DNA of 32,500 nt, from positions 28,392,088 to 28,424,587 of the forward strand of contig CM060320.1 in assembly GCA_030674155.1 (NCBI GenBank), in the 5' to 3' direction. The first letter of the stretch is position 1, and each line of letters opens with the position of its first letter. The position numbers were made by a program, and so were the translations under genes. Under the pieces are notes generated by a model. That model was not told the DNA's origin and did not search any database. It was given only the letters and a program-made list of their open reading frames with translations. Source of the DNA: Stramonita haemastoma. Lineage: Eukaryota > Mollusca > Gastropoda > Neogastropoda > Muricidae. Of the stretch, positions 9,523-20,935 are shown in pieces.

Positions 9523-9832
9523 ATCCCATGTAAGTATGTACAAGATATCAGCTTGTAAGTTGTGCAAACCTTGGTATTTTTCTCATTAAAATAGTCAGTC
9601 AGGTAGTCAAGTGCCAGTGGTGTGTGTTCACCACCTAAACATCTTTCAGGCACACAATTTTGTAGAAGGCTGCCATGACATGACAAAATGGAAGCAATAC
9701 TGATCACAGAAAACGTTTTTTGATCTTCTAAAGGGAGCACGGAACATTTTCTCCATTCATTTAAAAGCGAAAATATCTGCATGCTGCAGTCAACTGGGTT
9801 TTCCAGTTCACTTTCCATGAGAATTAAATTAA
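9523..9832 (-). CDS. Candidate coding exon of an unrecognised minus-strand gene
   Basis: On the minus strand an open frame of 98 codons plus two bases runs from an ATG at 9818 to a good donor, GAT|GTAAGTA, at 9523/9522. The predicted peptide begins MESELENPVDCSMQIFSLLN and includes LGGEHTPLALDYLTDYF near its last third; it is of mixed composition, free of simple repeats, with eight Cys, and looks like real protein. I do not recognise the family. A possible acceptor, ACTTTCCAG, ends at 9833, 14 bases before the ATG, so this is either an internal exon entered in phase 1 or the exon holding the start codon (context CTCATGG is middling). Past the donor, TAA follows at once, so the exon must be spliced to continue. 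Codon use fits the AT-rich surroundings. Confidence 0.45.
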
Positions 9833-11215
9833 CTGGAAAGTAGCTTCAAATGTGTATTTTAAAATCATCTCTCATCTTAAAAGTTATTACTTTAGGATCA
9901 AAATTGTGTGCCTTATTTTAAAATATAGGGGGAGGGGGCACCAAACACAGTGACAGATATTAACTGCATAATTTAAACAAGTCTGCCACATACAATACAA
10001 ATTTAAGACTTTCACACAAAACGGACCATTTAAAAACGTATTTAAGCCACGACATTCAGATTGTTATAAGACATGATGCAGGCAACAAGCCAATTAAATA
10101 CACCATCCATCTGAAGGTGAACAATAATTATGGGCATGGCAATGCTTGGAATGTTACATGCAACAAAACCAGTCACACAACTGCTGAGATAAAGACAAAA
10201 ACATTCAGGCCTACTCCATTACTGATAAAAACGTACATGCAGAACCACCTCGTAACTCATTCAAGAAAGGGCAATATTATGCTTGGAGGAAAATTAGAGT
10301 TTTACTATGTCACATTTATCAAATCAAATCTCACATCTATCAAACCAAATCAAATCAATTTTTTATTTTCAGATGGTACATTGAATAAGCATTAATTTGC
10401 TTTTTTTCATCAAGCCATCTATCTATAAAAAAAATAATAAAAGCAGAAAAAAACCCTAACAAACAAACAAGCACAAAAAGGGAACCAAAACTTTCAGCAA
10501 CATTAATCAACTAACTTGATTTCAACTGCCTTAAAAATAAAATATGCTGATAGATAATACAAGCAACAACAATAACAACAAAACTAAGAAAAAAAACACT
10601 CAAAAGTCACACACACACACACACACACACAACCACACACACACACGCACACACACACACACCAGATATACACACGGTTCGCGCGCTCATCCACACAGTT
10701 TTTTAAAAAGCATATAGTGTCAAACAAACAGCTTATATCAGTTACAATGTCACCAATACCATTATTTAAGACTTAAGAAAAAATCCACGAGATGTCAATA
10801 AGCAATGTATGTCAGATTACAACATCTGCATATTTCAGTTCATACTTTATATATTAGAAGGAAGAAAAAGAAAAAAGCAACAAACGCAACAATACCATAT
10901 GATCATACCCGTCACCGCTGAGAGGAAATAACATAAACACTAACAAACATACAAACAAAGCAACAAAAAACACAGAAACAAAAACGAAACAAAAAAAGAA
11001 ACAAAAACAAAATCGGGGAGCGGGGGTGGGAACGGATGGGGAGGGGGTATCGAGGAGGAAGGATAAAAACACAAACAGCAAACAGAAGAATTATAGTACT
11101 GATTTATGATTACATTAATAAATAAAAATCCCTACACATACGAACAAAAACAACACACACACACACGCACGCACGACGCACGCACGCACGCACGCAGCAC
11201 GCACGCACGCACGCA

Positions 11216-11248
<33 letters not shown>

Positions 11249-12006
11249 TATAGGCCTTAACCACTAAACAATGTAATATAAATGTAATAGTGCTAATAGT
11301 CCCATTAACAAAATTTATACAAATATGTAAAATTCTCAAACCGTTTATACTGAAACTATTGAACTGGGTAAGAAAAAAGGCATGAAAAAATATCTCCAAT
11401 CTAGTCATCAGATCAGTGGTTTGGTTTTCTCCTTTTGAATTTGCAGAATGTACACGTGTTTACATACATCACTAATACCCTAACCTGTTCATAAATTATT
11501 TTTTTTTAAAGCAACAACAAAAAACTATTAAAAAAAACAACAACATTTCTCCTCCTTTTCCCTCTACTACATACATATATAGCAAGCAAAGTGTAGATTT
11601 TTCAATCACAATAAACCACACGTGAAAGACTTTTAAGGTGAGCAGAGAGTACCAATATCTTTAATCTAGAGTTACTACATTTACTGTTACTATGCTTGCT
11701 GTTTATGCAGGAAAACTGTGAAAAGCAACCTAATGGTGGAAGAGAAACCACACAATAAACTCGTGTCCCTTACAGCTAGGGAACAGATAAGCCCAATACA
11801 GGCAAACGCTTCAGGAGCTAAACTATTAAGTTACTACAAAAAGTAACGAAGGGCAATATTGGAATGTTTTATAAGTAGAGTTGGCTATACCGCCATTGAC
11901 AGTTCCCGCATTCTGCCAGATACAATGAAAAGAAACTTCTCTTTGTGTTCAGTACTTCAAATAAAGTAATCCAAAAATTAAGAATGAAATAACCCAACTC
12001 TCCATA
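9833..12006. other. Long AT-rich non-coding stretch with two CA tracts
   Basis: Unique AT-rich sequence with a CA tract at 10607-10665 and a CGCA/CA tract at 11153-11247. A 92-codon plus-strand frame at 10117-10395 has no motif, and no splice sites that make sense were found. Likely intron of the minus-strand unit, if that unit spans 9.5-22 kb. Confidence 0.4.
11153..11247 (+). repeat. CGCA/CA microsatellite
   Basis: CA flanks on both sides of about 60 bases of ACGC units. The whole tract alternates purine and pyrimidine with few breaks. Confidence 0.85.
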
Positions 12007-12304
12007 ATCGGGTTCGAGAAAGCTATAGTAAATGTTTCCATACACAATGTTAATATCTGATTGAAAATGAGAAACTAGTAAAGCAAGTACTTTTAATACA
12101 AGACATCGGATTCAAGGAAGCTATAGTAAATGTTTCCATACACAATGTCAATACCTGATTGAAAATGAGATAACTAGTAAGAGCAAGTACTTTTAATACA
12201 AGACATCGGATTCAAGGAAGCTATAGTAAATGTTTCCATACACAATGTCAATACCTGATTGAAAATGAGATAACTAGTAAGAGCAAGTACTTTTTATACA
12301 AGAC
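12007..12304 (+). repeat. Three tandem copies of a 100-base unit
   Basis: The anchor ATCGG occurs at 12007, 12105 and 12205. Each unit holds AAGCTATAGTAAATGTTTCC, ACACAATGT, TGATTGAAAATGAGA and GCAAGTACTTTT. Copies two and three differ at only one or two positions over 100 bases, while copy one has several changes and is two bases shorter, so the last duplication is recent and the first older. Confidence 0.93.
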
Positions 12305-13199
12305 TGACTGTCCAGCATTCCTTAGTGAAATGTATTTTCTTTAGTAAAGTTTACAGCACACAAAAAACAACAACATTCATACAGCTAAATGTTTCGTACA
12401 ACTGCATTTTTACAGTCTACGACCAGCCGCTAAAACAAATCCACACATGCTCAATTTTTTAGCTTTACACGACCCATCTTATATGAAAGCACAAATTTTA
12501 GCAAGAAGGGCTGAAATAAACCAAACTGGTACCACACTGCATTATCAGTGATCTGCTAGAATACATTTATTTCACAACATTTGGTTCAGTGGAATTTTGG
12601 AATATACACATTTCAAGTGATGTTTCATACTTGCAGCAAAACATGATCAAAACAGGTACAGTAGATAGGTTGGACAATATCACAAAAGCCAACAAGAAAT
12701 CATGCAGCAATTAGCCATGATTGATGTGAAATCTGTCATTTTAGTCTTGCCGATGCAACAAGTTTTTCTGTGGGAACTCCAATCTCGTTTCCTTATTTCA
12801 TATTAAAAAATCTTTTTTGTTGTTCATCTCTGTCTGTCTGCCTCTATTAAAAAAAGTGGCATTGAGGTTCCTAAACTTTTTCCATTTTATTTCCTTTAGA
12901 GATTTAACTAATAAAAAAGGGCTGTGATTACTAAATTTGCGCAGACAAATAGAAGTCAAAGACTTGTGAGAGATGCAAATGGAGTAGTCTATCAATGAGC
13001 TGGGAGTGCTCTGATCTGGGTAGCAAGCACGTCTCTAAGCTACAATATAAAAAAAGGAAAAAAGACAGAAAAATAAGGGACCAGGACACATCAATAACAT
13101 ACCTGTAATTATTTAAATCTACGTATAACAATAAAGGCAAACATTTATCATTTCACATTTTGCAGAATAAGATGTAACGGCAAAAGTGTTCCCATAGCC
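12305..13199. other. AT-rich non-coding stretch, nothing identified
   Basis: No frame with coding character. One minus-strand donor-like site, TTACAG|GTATGT, lies at about 13112/13111 but no partner acceptor or frame supports an exon. Confidence 0.4.
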
Positions 13200-13455
13200 T
13201 ATGTGGTCATTGGAAAGGGAGATAACAGATCTCAGCTTATCTAAGGAGTCAGCATAGTGAGGCCAGCGCCCATCTTCTCTCCATCACTGCATCTTTCCTG
13301 CCCCTAAAGAGAGCAGGTACCCATTTACAGCTGGGTGACTTTCAAAGCCAAAACGCGCTAAAAAGGTTACTCATCTGCTTGGTAACCATGTTCAATGCTG
13401 CTTAACCTTAGTTTGGGTAAAGTAAGTGTTCTGATCACTGAGCTATATCATACCC
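13200..13455 (-). mobile_element. tRNA-derived SINE, same family as the copy at 4.9 kb
   Basis: Read on the minus strand it begins with a tRNA-like head containing TAGCTCAGTGA (positions 13445-13435), then GGTTAAGCAGCATTGAAC, then AAATGGGTACCTGCTCTC and a tail containing AGATAAGCTGAGATCT. These blocks occur in the same order in the 4.9-kb copy. No clear target-site duplication was identified by eye. Confidence 0.65.
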
Positions 13456-13841
13456 TAATAACTAAGGGGAAAGAAATAACTCGAGTTTTAAGATATATTC
13501 CAAACATTTTCAGAAATTAAATACCCTAACATCTGTTTTAATTTTATATTCCAATCCTTCTTACACCTCCAGCCTTTAAAAAAGCAATGGCAAGTTTTTA
13601 AAGCCAGTGCTGGTTACATAAGCAAATCTAGCTGTTTCTTTAAACTACACAGACATACAGAGTTTTAACTTCATGTTATGTGGGTAATTGCTATTCTCCA
13701 CTTACCTCCACCCCCAAATATAAAACCACATACACAAGGGTGTGTAACTTTTGGGTAGGCTGCAGAATGTAACCTACACTGGTGATGATAAATACCCATT
13801 CTGTACATTTACCCGTCACACAAATCCTATGAAACATGCCC
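13456..13841. other. AT-rich unique sequence, no gene
   Basis: Nothing beyond flank between the SINE copy and the CA tract could be identified. Confidence 0.4.
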
Positions 13842-13869
13842 CCACACAAACACACACACACACACACAA

Positions 13870-13956
<87 letters not shown>
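13842..13956 (+). repeat. CA microsatellite with short CG run
   Basis: CA repeats with CGCGCGCG at about 13870-13878, then about 80 bases of pure CA. Confidence 0.93.
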
Positions 13957-13958
<2 letters not shown>

Positions 13959-14544
13959 CCTGAACACTGTCTACCCTTCCTTTTTCATAACGCCCCATTT
14001 CTGTTAAGCATTATCACAATTTTCCAGCACCTTCCCCGAATAATTAATAATGTATTCTGAACCCGGTGCCTCCTACTCCTGTTTTTAGATAAACTTCTTG
14101 CTAAAATGCACCCCTTCAACTGATTATTCCAGCATGCAATCTAAACCCAACACACTCCTACTTCAGTTTTTAGGTACACTTTTTTTCTAAAAGGCTCCCC
14201 ACCTCTACCCACCCTTGAAGCTAATCAGTTTTCATGTCCCCTATCCCCATCCTTAGTCTTTACACCACCTTCCCCATCACTATATACCAGAAAATTATAA
14301 CACTCATCCCCCTTCCTTACATCCTCTTTCGAAAAATTCTCACCCCTTCTCCTACCACCTTCCAAAAAAAGTTTAGCCACTGTGTCAGCATATACCATTA
14401 TCCATCTGCCTTTTGTGTCCACATGTGGGGCCAAGGTTAGTGTTGAGGTTATTGTTAAGAGTTAGTGTTAAACGTTAATAGCGGGTAAGGGATGTCTGTC
14501 AGATGGTCTGTCTGAATGTTAGAATTCATGTGGACACAATAGCA
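13957..14544. other. C-rich unique sequence with a diverged tandem duplication
   Basis: Two segments at about 14050-14130 and 14140-14215 share the order CTGAACCC or CTAAACCC, CCTACT, GTTTTTAG, then TTCT and TAAAA, suggesting an old duplication of about 85-90 bases. Open frames here show no motif. Confidence 0.35.
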
Positions 14545-14735
14545 GGTCGAAAACAGGTATGTAGCTAAAGACACAATGTTACGCACACTTTTAAACCTGG
14601 ACCTTGTTTCAGACCAGTAGGCCATCGTGTGCCGAATGGAACGGATAACCACGGACACCCAGGGACTGGATGGAAAAAGCAAGCGAGAAAGTATTCAATT
14701 ATCCTTGAAATAAAAGTTTAGATAATAAATAAATG
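14545..14735 (+). mobile_element. Diverged SINE copy, core plus tail type 1
   Basis: GTTTCAGACCAGTAGGCCAT and CGTGTGCCGAATGGAACGG match the family core, and TATTCAATTATCCTTGAAAT matches tail type 1 weakly. The copy is old: the spacer differs from the other copies. Confidence 0.45.
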
Positions 14736-14988
14736 CTCTGTAGCTTGCAATAGCACGAAGCTTTAAATTAGAATCACCTTAAATTAGAATCACCAGTTCT
14801 ATCAAAAGCCAAGGCTACGCATTGGACATTAGCGTCCACAAATTTCTGGTTAAGCTGTCAAAGTATTTCAGGATTCAAGCATTTTTTAATCCCTTGAAAA
14901 ATGAGCCCTCCAAAAACCAGGTAAAATCTACCCTTTCCCATCCTTGCCTATCCTTTCAACCTCATGTCTCCTTTCCACAACTATCCCC

Positions 14989-15142
<154 letters not shown>

Positions 15143-16635
15143 CGTAGAGTACACACACTATACAACACTAATGTTTTGCTAAATAAATCCTATAAAATAA
15201 AAAGCCAACCCTACAACTACCATAACATTTGACTGATGTCCTTGATACTACACAGGAATGGTATACTCCTGGCAAATTATTACACACCTTTCCTACCAAT
15301 ACTGGAAAACATGTAGCCAATTCTACCCACACACAATTTATGAAATACCCCGATAGGTTAGTGGTAGTTAAGTACGGATTTCACAACAGCAATGAATAAT
15401 CCTGATGGGGATATCTTCAAAAAAATATTTTTTTTTTAGGATTTTTGAGAAAGTCCGCTACTTTAGGCAAAATCAAAACCTATTTGATTATTTTCCAATT
15501 CTTTTTTTACATAGGTATTTGCCATTTCATTTCCCATCGACCATTTAGGTTATGGAACACATTTACCTATTTTCTAATGACTGAAAAATATTCTCATAAA
15601 CATTGAAAAGCATTGCCATATAGCATATCAACCATGAGCATGAGCATCAAGAGACATTAACAACGATTTTTATTGGATAGAAAAAATTACTATATATCTA
15701 ATTTTGCCATCCCCTTTTCGTTGATACATTGTACACTTTCTCTTCTTGAGAAAACCTTTAGCACATTTCCAATAGGCATTGATCGGCTACTCTTTTGCCA
15801 CCTTGCCACACATCGGGGGGGGGGGGGGGGTAAAAGTTCAAGAGTAATCTGAAAAGGTTTTTGAAAGTTTTTTCTCTCCAAAAGGCAGCATCTTTTTATC
15901 ACAAAGTCTCAGTATGAACTGTATCTTTAAAAAAAGTATATAGCCAAATATCTATTACATATACTCATACAAAACCAATAAATAAATTAATAACACATCT
16001 TATTCCAATCTATCACACTTCTGTTCCAACTTGAGCTTAAATTGTTTCAAGGGCTTTTGCATCAAAATATCGATATTCTCTAGGAAAAAAAAATATATAT
16101 ATTGATACTTTTGGTAGCCAGTTTTCTAAAGCTTACACCACATTGAAATCAACCGAGTCTTGTGTCTGAAAAATCCTAGATTCAGACAATCGTTTTTCTG
16201 TTATCGATCAAACATTGCTGAACTTATTCTGTGTCCCTCTACCTTCATAAACCGATGTTAATGTCAAAGCCGAAACCAAACACTTTTGAAAATGGTGGCA
16301 CACATTTCTGCTGGAATGTCACAATAGTCATCACAAAACTACTTACACCAGTTCCACAGAATTGTTAAGAAAAACATGTCAGGATGGGACGATTCCAACG
16401 AAAAACCTCTTATGTAGTGGCAGATATCGGGAAAGGAGTAAGCTGGTGTATAGTATGATACAGGCAGTTCAATGTCAATACGAAGTGTTGAATCGTCACC
16501 ATGGTCAGACAATTCAATTTGAAAGGAACCCTACCTGGTGATAAAAGATATTTAAGCCACTGTAAAAGAACAAACTTTTGAGTATGAGACCACACCTTTT
16601 ATCCCAAATATAGTTTATGATAGGTCTTTAGCACG

Positions 16636-16638
<3 letters not shown>
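15143..16638. other. AT-rich non-coding stretch
   Basis: Unique sequence with a run of 17-18 G at about 15814-15830. Minus-strand frames at 15690-15902 and 16410-16595 have no recognisable motif; a donor-like CACCAG|GTAGGG on the minus strand at about 16533 has no clear matching acceptor. Confidence 0.4.
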
Positions 16639-16715
<77 letters not shown>

Positions 16716-16772
16716 GTGTGTGTGTGTGTGTGTGTGTGTGCGCACGTGTTGTACGTGCGTACGTGTGTGTTG
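16639..16772 (+). repeat. GT microsatellite
   Basis: About 75 bases of pure GT, a TT break near 16715, more GT, then CGTGCGTACGTG variants. A short GACTGGACT repeat lies further on near 16905-16925. Confidence 0.93.
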
Positions 16773-17008
16773 TGATTTTTTAAAAGTTACCTTTGAATGA
16801 ACAAGTATAAAATGTAGCTATCTTGTGTCTTTTGAGACGATTCGTATCAATATGCTTGTCAGTATTGTAATTGCACTTCATGGGATGATTACAGTGTTTT
16901 TGACTTGACTGGACTGGACTTCACTGGACTCCAACCTCCACAGTAGTTCAGGACTGGTCTTCAGCCTCCAAGCCTCTGAAAGCAGTTAACAGATAAAGAA
17001 AAAGGAAA

Positions 17009-17142
17009 TTGAGGCAGGGGTCCGGAGGGAGAGGGAGACAGGGAGAGAGGGGGAGGGGAATAAAAAAGACAGACCGAAGGAAATGGGAGAGAGGGAAAGA
17101 TAAAGAGAAAAAAAGAGAAAGAGAGAGATGGGGAGAGAGAGA

Positions 17143-17194
<52 letters not shown>

Positions 17195-17261
17195 GAGAGA
17201 GGAGAGAGAGGAGGAGGGGGAGGATGAGAGAGGAGAGGGAGAGGAGGGTAGAGGAGAGAGG

Positions 17262-17300
<39 letters not shown>

Positions 17301-17314
17301 AGAAGAGAGAGGAG

Positions 17315-17400
<86 letters not shown>
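17009..17400 (+). repeat. Long GA-rich purine tract
   Basis: From 17110 to 17399 nearly every base is a purine, mostly GA and GAGAA/GAGAG variants. The opposite strand is all pyrimidine. This is a candidate for triplex (H-DNA) formation. Confidence 0.93.
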
Positions 17401-17401
<1 letters not shown>

Positions 17402-17899
17402 TGCAGACAGGGAGAGAGTGCAAAATTTTCTCAACAAATTAAGACCGATCTAAAAAAATGGATTTCGCTAAACAACGGAAAACTCTTTTCTGTAATCAAC
17501 ATTACTGAAAATCCAATACTGTTTACTGTAAAATTACTCATTTAAACATAACACTTTGAAGCAAAGTAAATTTATATCTGCTTTCTTATAATGAAACAAT
17601 AACACTTTTTAAGCTGAAGTGTAAGTCATTTGTTTCAATTTCTCCGAAGATGAAATTTTTTTATCATTATCTTGACACGCTGTCACAAATTTCTATTATT
17701 AGGTTTTTGAGGAAGTTACCCTTAGCTGACTTTTAAACAAATCTGTCATTTTAACACATCAGTCACCAAAATTGTCTCCACACTAAACAATGTATTTCTT
17801 GAACAACAACGTAATGTATTTCAACAAACAGCCTACTCATTTTAAGACTGCATAAATTATACTTTTTTAAGTTGAGCATTAGCACAGCAATTTTCTCAC
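17401..17899. other. AT-rich unique sequence, probable intron
   Basis: Lies directly downstream of the candidate donor at 17899 on the minus strand. No coding frame of note. Confidence 0.4.
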
Positions 17900-18137
17900 C
17901 TGTATTCTGTCAGAAGCACGTCTTGGCTCCCCCCCCCTCCCCTCATGCAGGCAGTTGCAGCATCAGTGGTAGAAAAAATCTTGACAGATTCTTCAACACA
18001 GCACTGAGGTCTGTTCCAAATGAGATGCAGGTCATGAGAAGATCTCCACTGCCGCTCGGTTCTTTTCTCTCGATGAACTTGGAACAATGCCTGGCGATAA
18101 TCGAATTCGGTGGCAGTTTCTTCGGTTTGCAAGGTAC
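17900..18137 (-). CDS. Candidate internal exon of a minus-strand gene (coding status uncertain)
   Basis: On the minus strand the acceptor TGTTTCCCCAG ends at 18138 and the donor ACAG|GTGAGAA lies at 17900/17899, giving a 238-base exon. One frame is open through the whole exon (phase 1 in, phase 2 out, 78 full codons), reading LQTEETATEFDYRQALFQVH and onwards, with a run of glycines near the end from a G-run. An open frame this long has a several-percent chance of arising at random, so it could equally be a leader exon or part of a long non-coding RNA. Spliced to the exon at 21860-21939, the frame meets a TAG upstream without an ATG. Product unknown. Confidence 0.45.
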
Positions 18138-18518
18138 CTGGGGAAACAGATGTAGATCACAACGTCAATGATAAGGAAATAAAATGAGAAGAAAAAATGG
18201 GCCAAAAAATTAGATGAAAATATACAGAAATAAAGGCTAGACTAGGAAAGAGCCCATTAGAAGATAAGTTTTTCAGTAAGAAGAGAGGTAAAGAAAAAAC
18301 AAAAATAGTAGGAATAGACTAAAAAATGAGAAATTGACATGTTTGAAGTAACAAACCTCTTGAAGTTTAAGGATCAGAAAAAGCTAGGATGACAGAATAG
18401 ACAAGTGACTGAGAAAGACAAAAACAGATTGGATTGCAAAAGTATCCCTTCAGAAAAAAAAAACCAGACATAATTATGGACAAGTATAAAATACGTTACC
18501 TTTATTTCAGAAAGCGCA

Positions 18519-19080
18519 GGTCCTGATGGCTTTGATCACTTGTCAGGTCACAGGCACTTGATAGGTAGGTCCTGATGGCTGCTCTCACACTTGTCAGGTC
18601 ACAGCCGTATGATCCACATGACTTTAACCATGCGGTTAGGACCCATGTATCAAAGGATAAGGAGGAGGATAATATCCCAAGGAAATTATGTAAGACTGGA
18701 GTGACAAGAGTTAGAGTTCCTAACGACCACAGTTATGTAACAAATGGAGTGACAGTCATATCCCCTAATAACCACTGTAAGATCTAATAATGGATGACAA
18801 AAGTCAGAGTCTATAATGACCACAAAATAATGTAAGAATAGAGTTACAGCCCCACGAAATTACTTAAACAGTGTAAGAATAGAGTGACAAAAGTCGCAAC
18901 CCCTTCATGATCACTGAAAATAGTTTAAGAAAGGAGTACAGTTTCCAGCCTGTCACACCCTATAAGATATAAGAAAAGAGTGACATGTCACAACCTATAC
19001 CACAATAGTTTAAGAAGCGTGCAAGGTCAAGACCCGCATGACTGATGGAATAAGGAGTCCCGCCCCTCATGACCACTGTA
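18519..19080 (+). repeat. Degenerate minisatellite, 45-50-base units
   Basis: GGTCCTGATGGC occurs at 18519 and 18568 (period 49), each followed by CACTTGTCAGGTCACAG or a close variant. From about 18685 to 19080, about nine diverged units share the order TAATGTAAGA, GGAGTGACA, GTCAGAGTC-like text and ATGACCAC. Divergence between units is high, so the array is old. Confidence 0.6.
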
Positions 19081-19199
19081 TCCAAAATTTTTGTGGATGG
19101 AGACACCAAGATCACTGGTACCAGGATTGCTCTCCTCTTAACTCCGCCTTCCCCCGTTTTGGTTCTAGTTTTATTCTATTTTGTTTTAGCTTGTTCTTT

Positions 19200-19202
19200 T
19201 TA

Positions 19203-19236
<34 letters not shown>

Positions 19237-19335
19237 TATTATTATTATTATTATTACATATTATTATTAAATTATTATTATTATTACTATTATCGTTATT
19301 ATCATCATCATTATTATTATTATAATTATTTTATT
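19200..19335 (+). repeat. TTA trinucleotide microsatellite
   Basis: TTA/ATT units with single-base breaks near 19235, 19257 and 19270 and TCA variants near the end. Confidence 0.92.
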
Positions 19336-19655
19336 ATTGATTATTTTTATTTTATCATCATTTTATTCTCTTGTGTTGTGAACTTATTTAAGTTTAGGTT
19401 TTGTTTGCTACATTTTAGTTTTATTTCATTTCTAAATTTCATTCTTCCTAACTTTTTGGGGGGAGGGGAGTTGTTTGCTTTTTATTTTTTTTTTTTTTTT
19501 CATTTTAAAGTTCTATCCATTTTTTTTAACGTTTAGTGAGGAGCATTGGTGCAACCAGAAGCTTGGTGTCCAGTGATCATTTGAAGACAACGATTAGGCA
19601 ACCACGCAGAACCGACACACATCCTCCCCAAAAACCATGAAGTACGACAAATCTC

Positions 19656-19657
<2 letters not shown>
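19336..19657. other. T-rich unique sequence, nothing identified
   Basis: Contains a run of about 16 T near 19485-19500 and a short G run. No coding frame or splice signal stands out. Confidence 0.4.

Positions 19658-19742
<85 letters not shown>
19658..19742 (+). repeat. Pure CA microsatellite
   Basis: About 84 bases of uninterrupted CA, directly followed by the ~30-base minisatellite. Confidence 0.95.
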
Positions 19743-19743
<1 letters not shown>

Positions 19744-19744
19744 C

Positions 19745-20150
19745 ACTATGAAGCACAACACATCTCCGAAAAAATACCCCGAAAATTATGGAGCCAGTAT
19801 ATCCCCCAAAACTTTCTATCTCCGAAAATTATAAGCACATTTCCAAAACTATGGAATATAACATATACCCCCAAACTATCGAGCACAACATATCTCTGAA
19901 AACAGCATATCTCTGAAAACTGCGAAGCACAACATATCTGAATACTATTTCCGAAAATTTTGGAGCACAACATATTTCCACAGACTATATTGCACAAAAT
20001 ACCCCCGAAAGCTATGAAGCGCACCCCCCCCCCCCCCCCGAAACCCCCCCCCCCCCCCCCCCCCCAAACCCGCCCCTCGAAAGCTATGAAGCACAACATA
20101 CCCCCGAAAGCTGTGAAGCACAACATATCGCATTCTGAAGCTTTAGATCT
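19745..20150 (+). repeat. Minisatellite of ~30-base units with long C runs
   Basis: Units carry variants of CTATGAAGCACAACATATC followed by TCCGAAAA or CCCCGAAAG; GAGCACAACATAT and GAAGCACAACATA recur at about 19881, 19924, 19960 and 20088. Two C runs, 20024-20039 (16 C) and 20044-20065 (22 C), grew from the CCCCC of the unit. The minus strand encodes a repeated VVLHSFRGY-like peptide by periodicity only. Confidence 0.75.
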
Positions 20151-20325
20151 CATGGTCTAATATCTCAAATCTAAAGAAGGGTTCCTTTATCCCCATTCTT
20201 AATCCTTTAATAACCAGGGCCTAACAAGGTTAAGTTATGTTTCACACAGTGCAAAACTGATGGGCAGTATCTGGCAAGCAAAAACAAATGTGTTATATAG
20301 ATATGACATTGTTAAATAACAGGGA

Positions 20326-20326
<1 letters not shown>

Positions 20327-20398
<72 letters not shown>

Positions 20399-20422
20399 GT
20401 GTGGTGTGTGTGTGTGTGTGTT
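20327..20422 (+). repeat. GT microsatellite
   Basis: About 70 bases of pure GT, then TTGTGTGG interruptions. Confidence 0.94.
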
Positions 20423-20462
20423 GCACAGTATATTTGTGGATGTCTATAGATAGACATGTCTC

Positions 20463-20740
20463 AGAGAGATGGAGAGAAAAGAGATTGAGAGAGAGACCGA
20501 GACAGAGAGAGCAGAGACAGAAGAAGACAGACAGAGACAGACACAGACAGACAGACAGAGACAGACAGACGGACAGACAGACGGACAGACATACGGACAG
20601 ACAGACTGAGAGACACAGAGGACAGAGATCTATCTCTGACCAGATAGCGAGAGAGGAAGGGAAAAAAGAGGGAAGGAGAGGAGAGGGAGTTAAGTCAAGT
20701 GGGGAGGAGAGAGAAAAATTTATTTTCTATTTTTTATTTT
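20463..20740 (+). repeat. GA and GACA-rich tract
   Basis: GAGA units, then ACAG/GACA tetranucleotides (20520-20615) with GGACAGAC variants, then purine-rich sequence up to the next SINE copy. Confidence 0.88.
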
Positions 20741-20747
20741 TCTTTAT

Positions 20748-20935
20748 ATCTCTAGGAAAATGGAATAATCACTCATGTGCTTTTTTTACGAACAGTCCCC
20801 ATGTATATGCAGTTTTGTCAAATCTTATCTGTTTCCACCGGCACACAATGGCCTGCTCTTACGAAAAGCGGAACAGAATTTAACGTATGCGCCAAGATGT
20901 TCTGCATGCGTTTCGCTACGGGCTCTCGGTAATCT
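20748..20935 (-). mobile_element. SINE copy, core plus tail type 1
   Basis: On the minus strand it holds the core blocks GTTCCGCTTTTCGTAAGAGC and GCCATTGTGTGCCGGTGG, then TGCATATACATGGGG, then the tail AGTGATTATTCCATTTTCC. It matches the 1.4-kb copy block by block with scattered changes. It follows directly on the GA/GACA tract ending near 20740. Confidence 0.65.

Noticed and set aside
16961..17442. Ser/Leu-rich and Arg/Glu-rich frames of 100-158 codons
   Set aside because: Both strands of a GA tract; resemblance to RS-domain proteins is only due to the repeat.
19960..20160. Pro-rich repeat protein encoded by the C runs
   Set aside because: The frame depends on long homopolymers within a minisatellite; no independent coding evidence.
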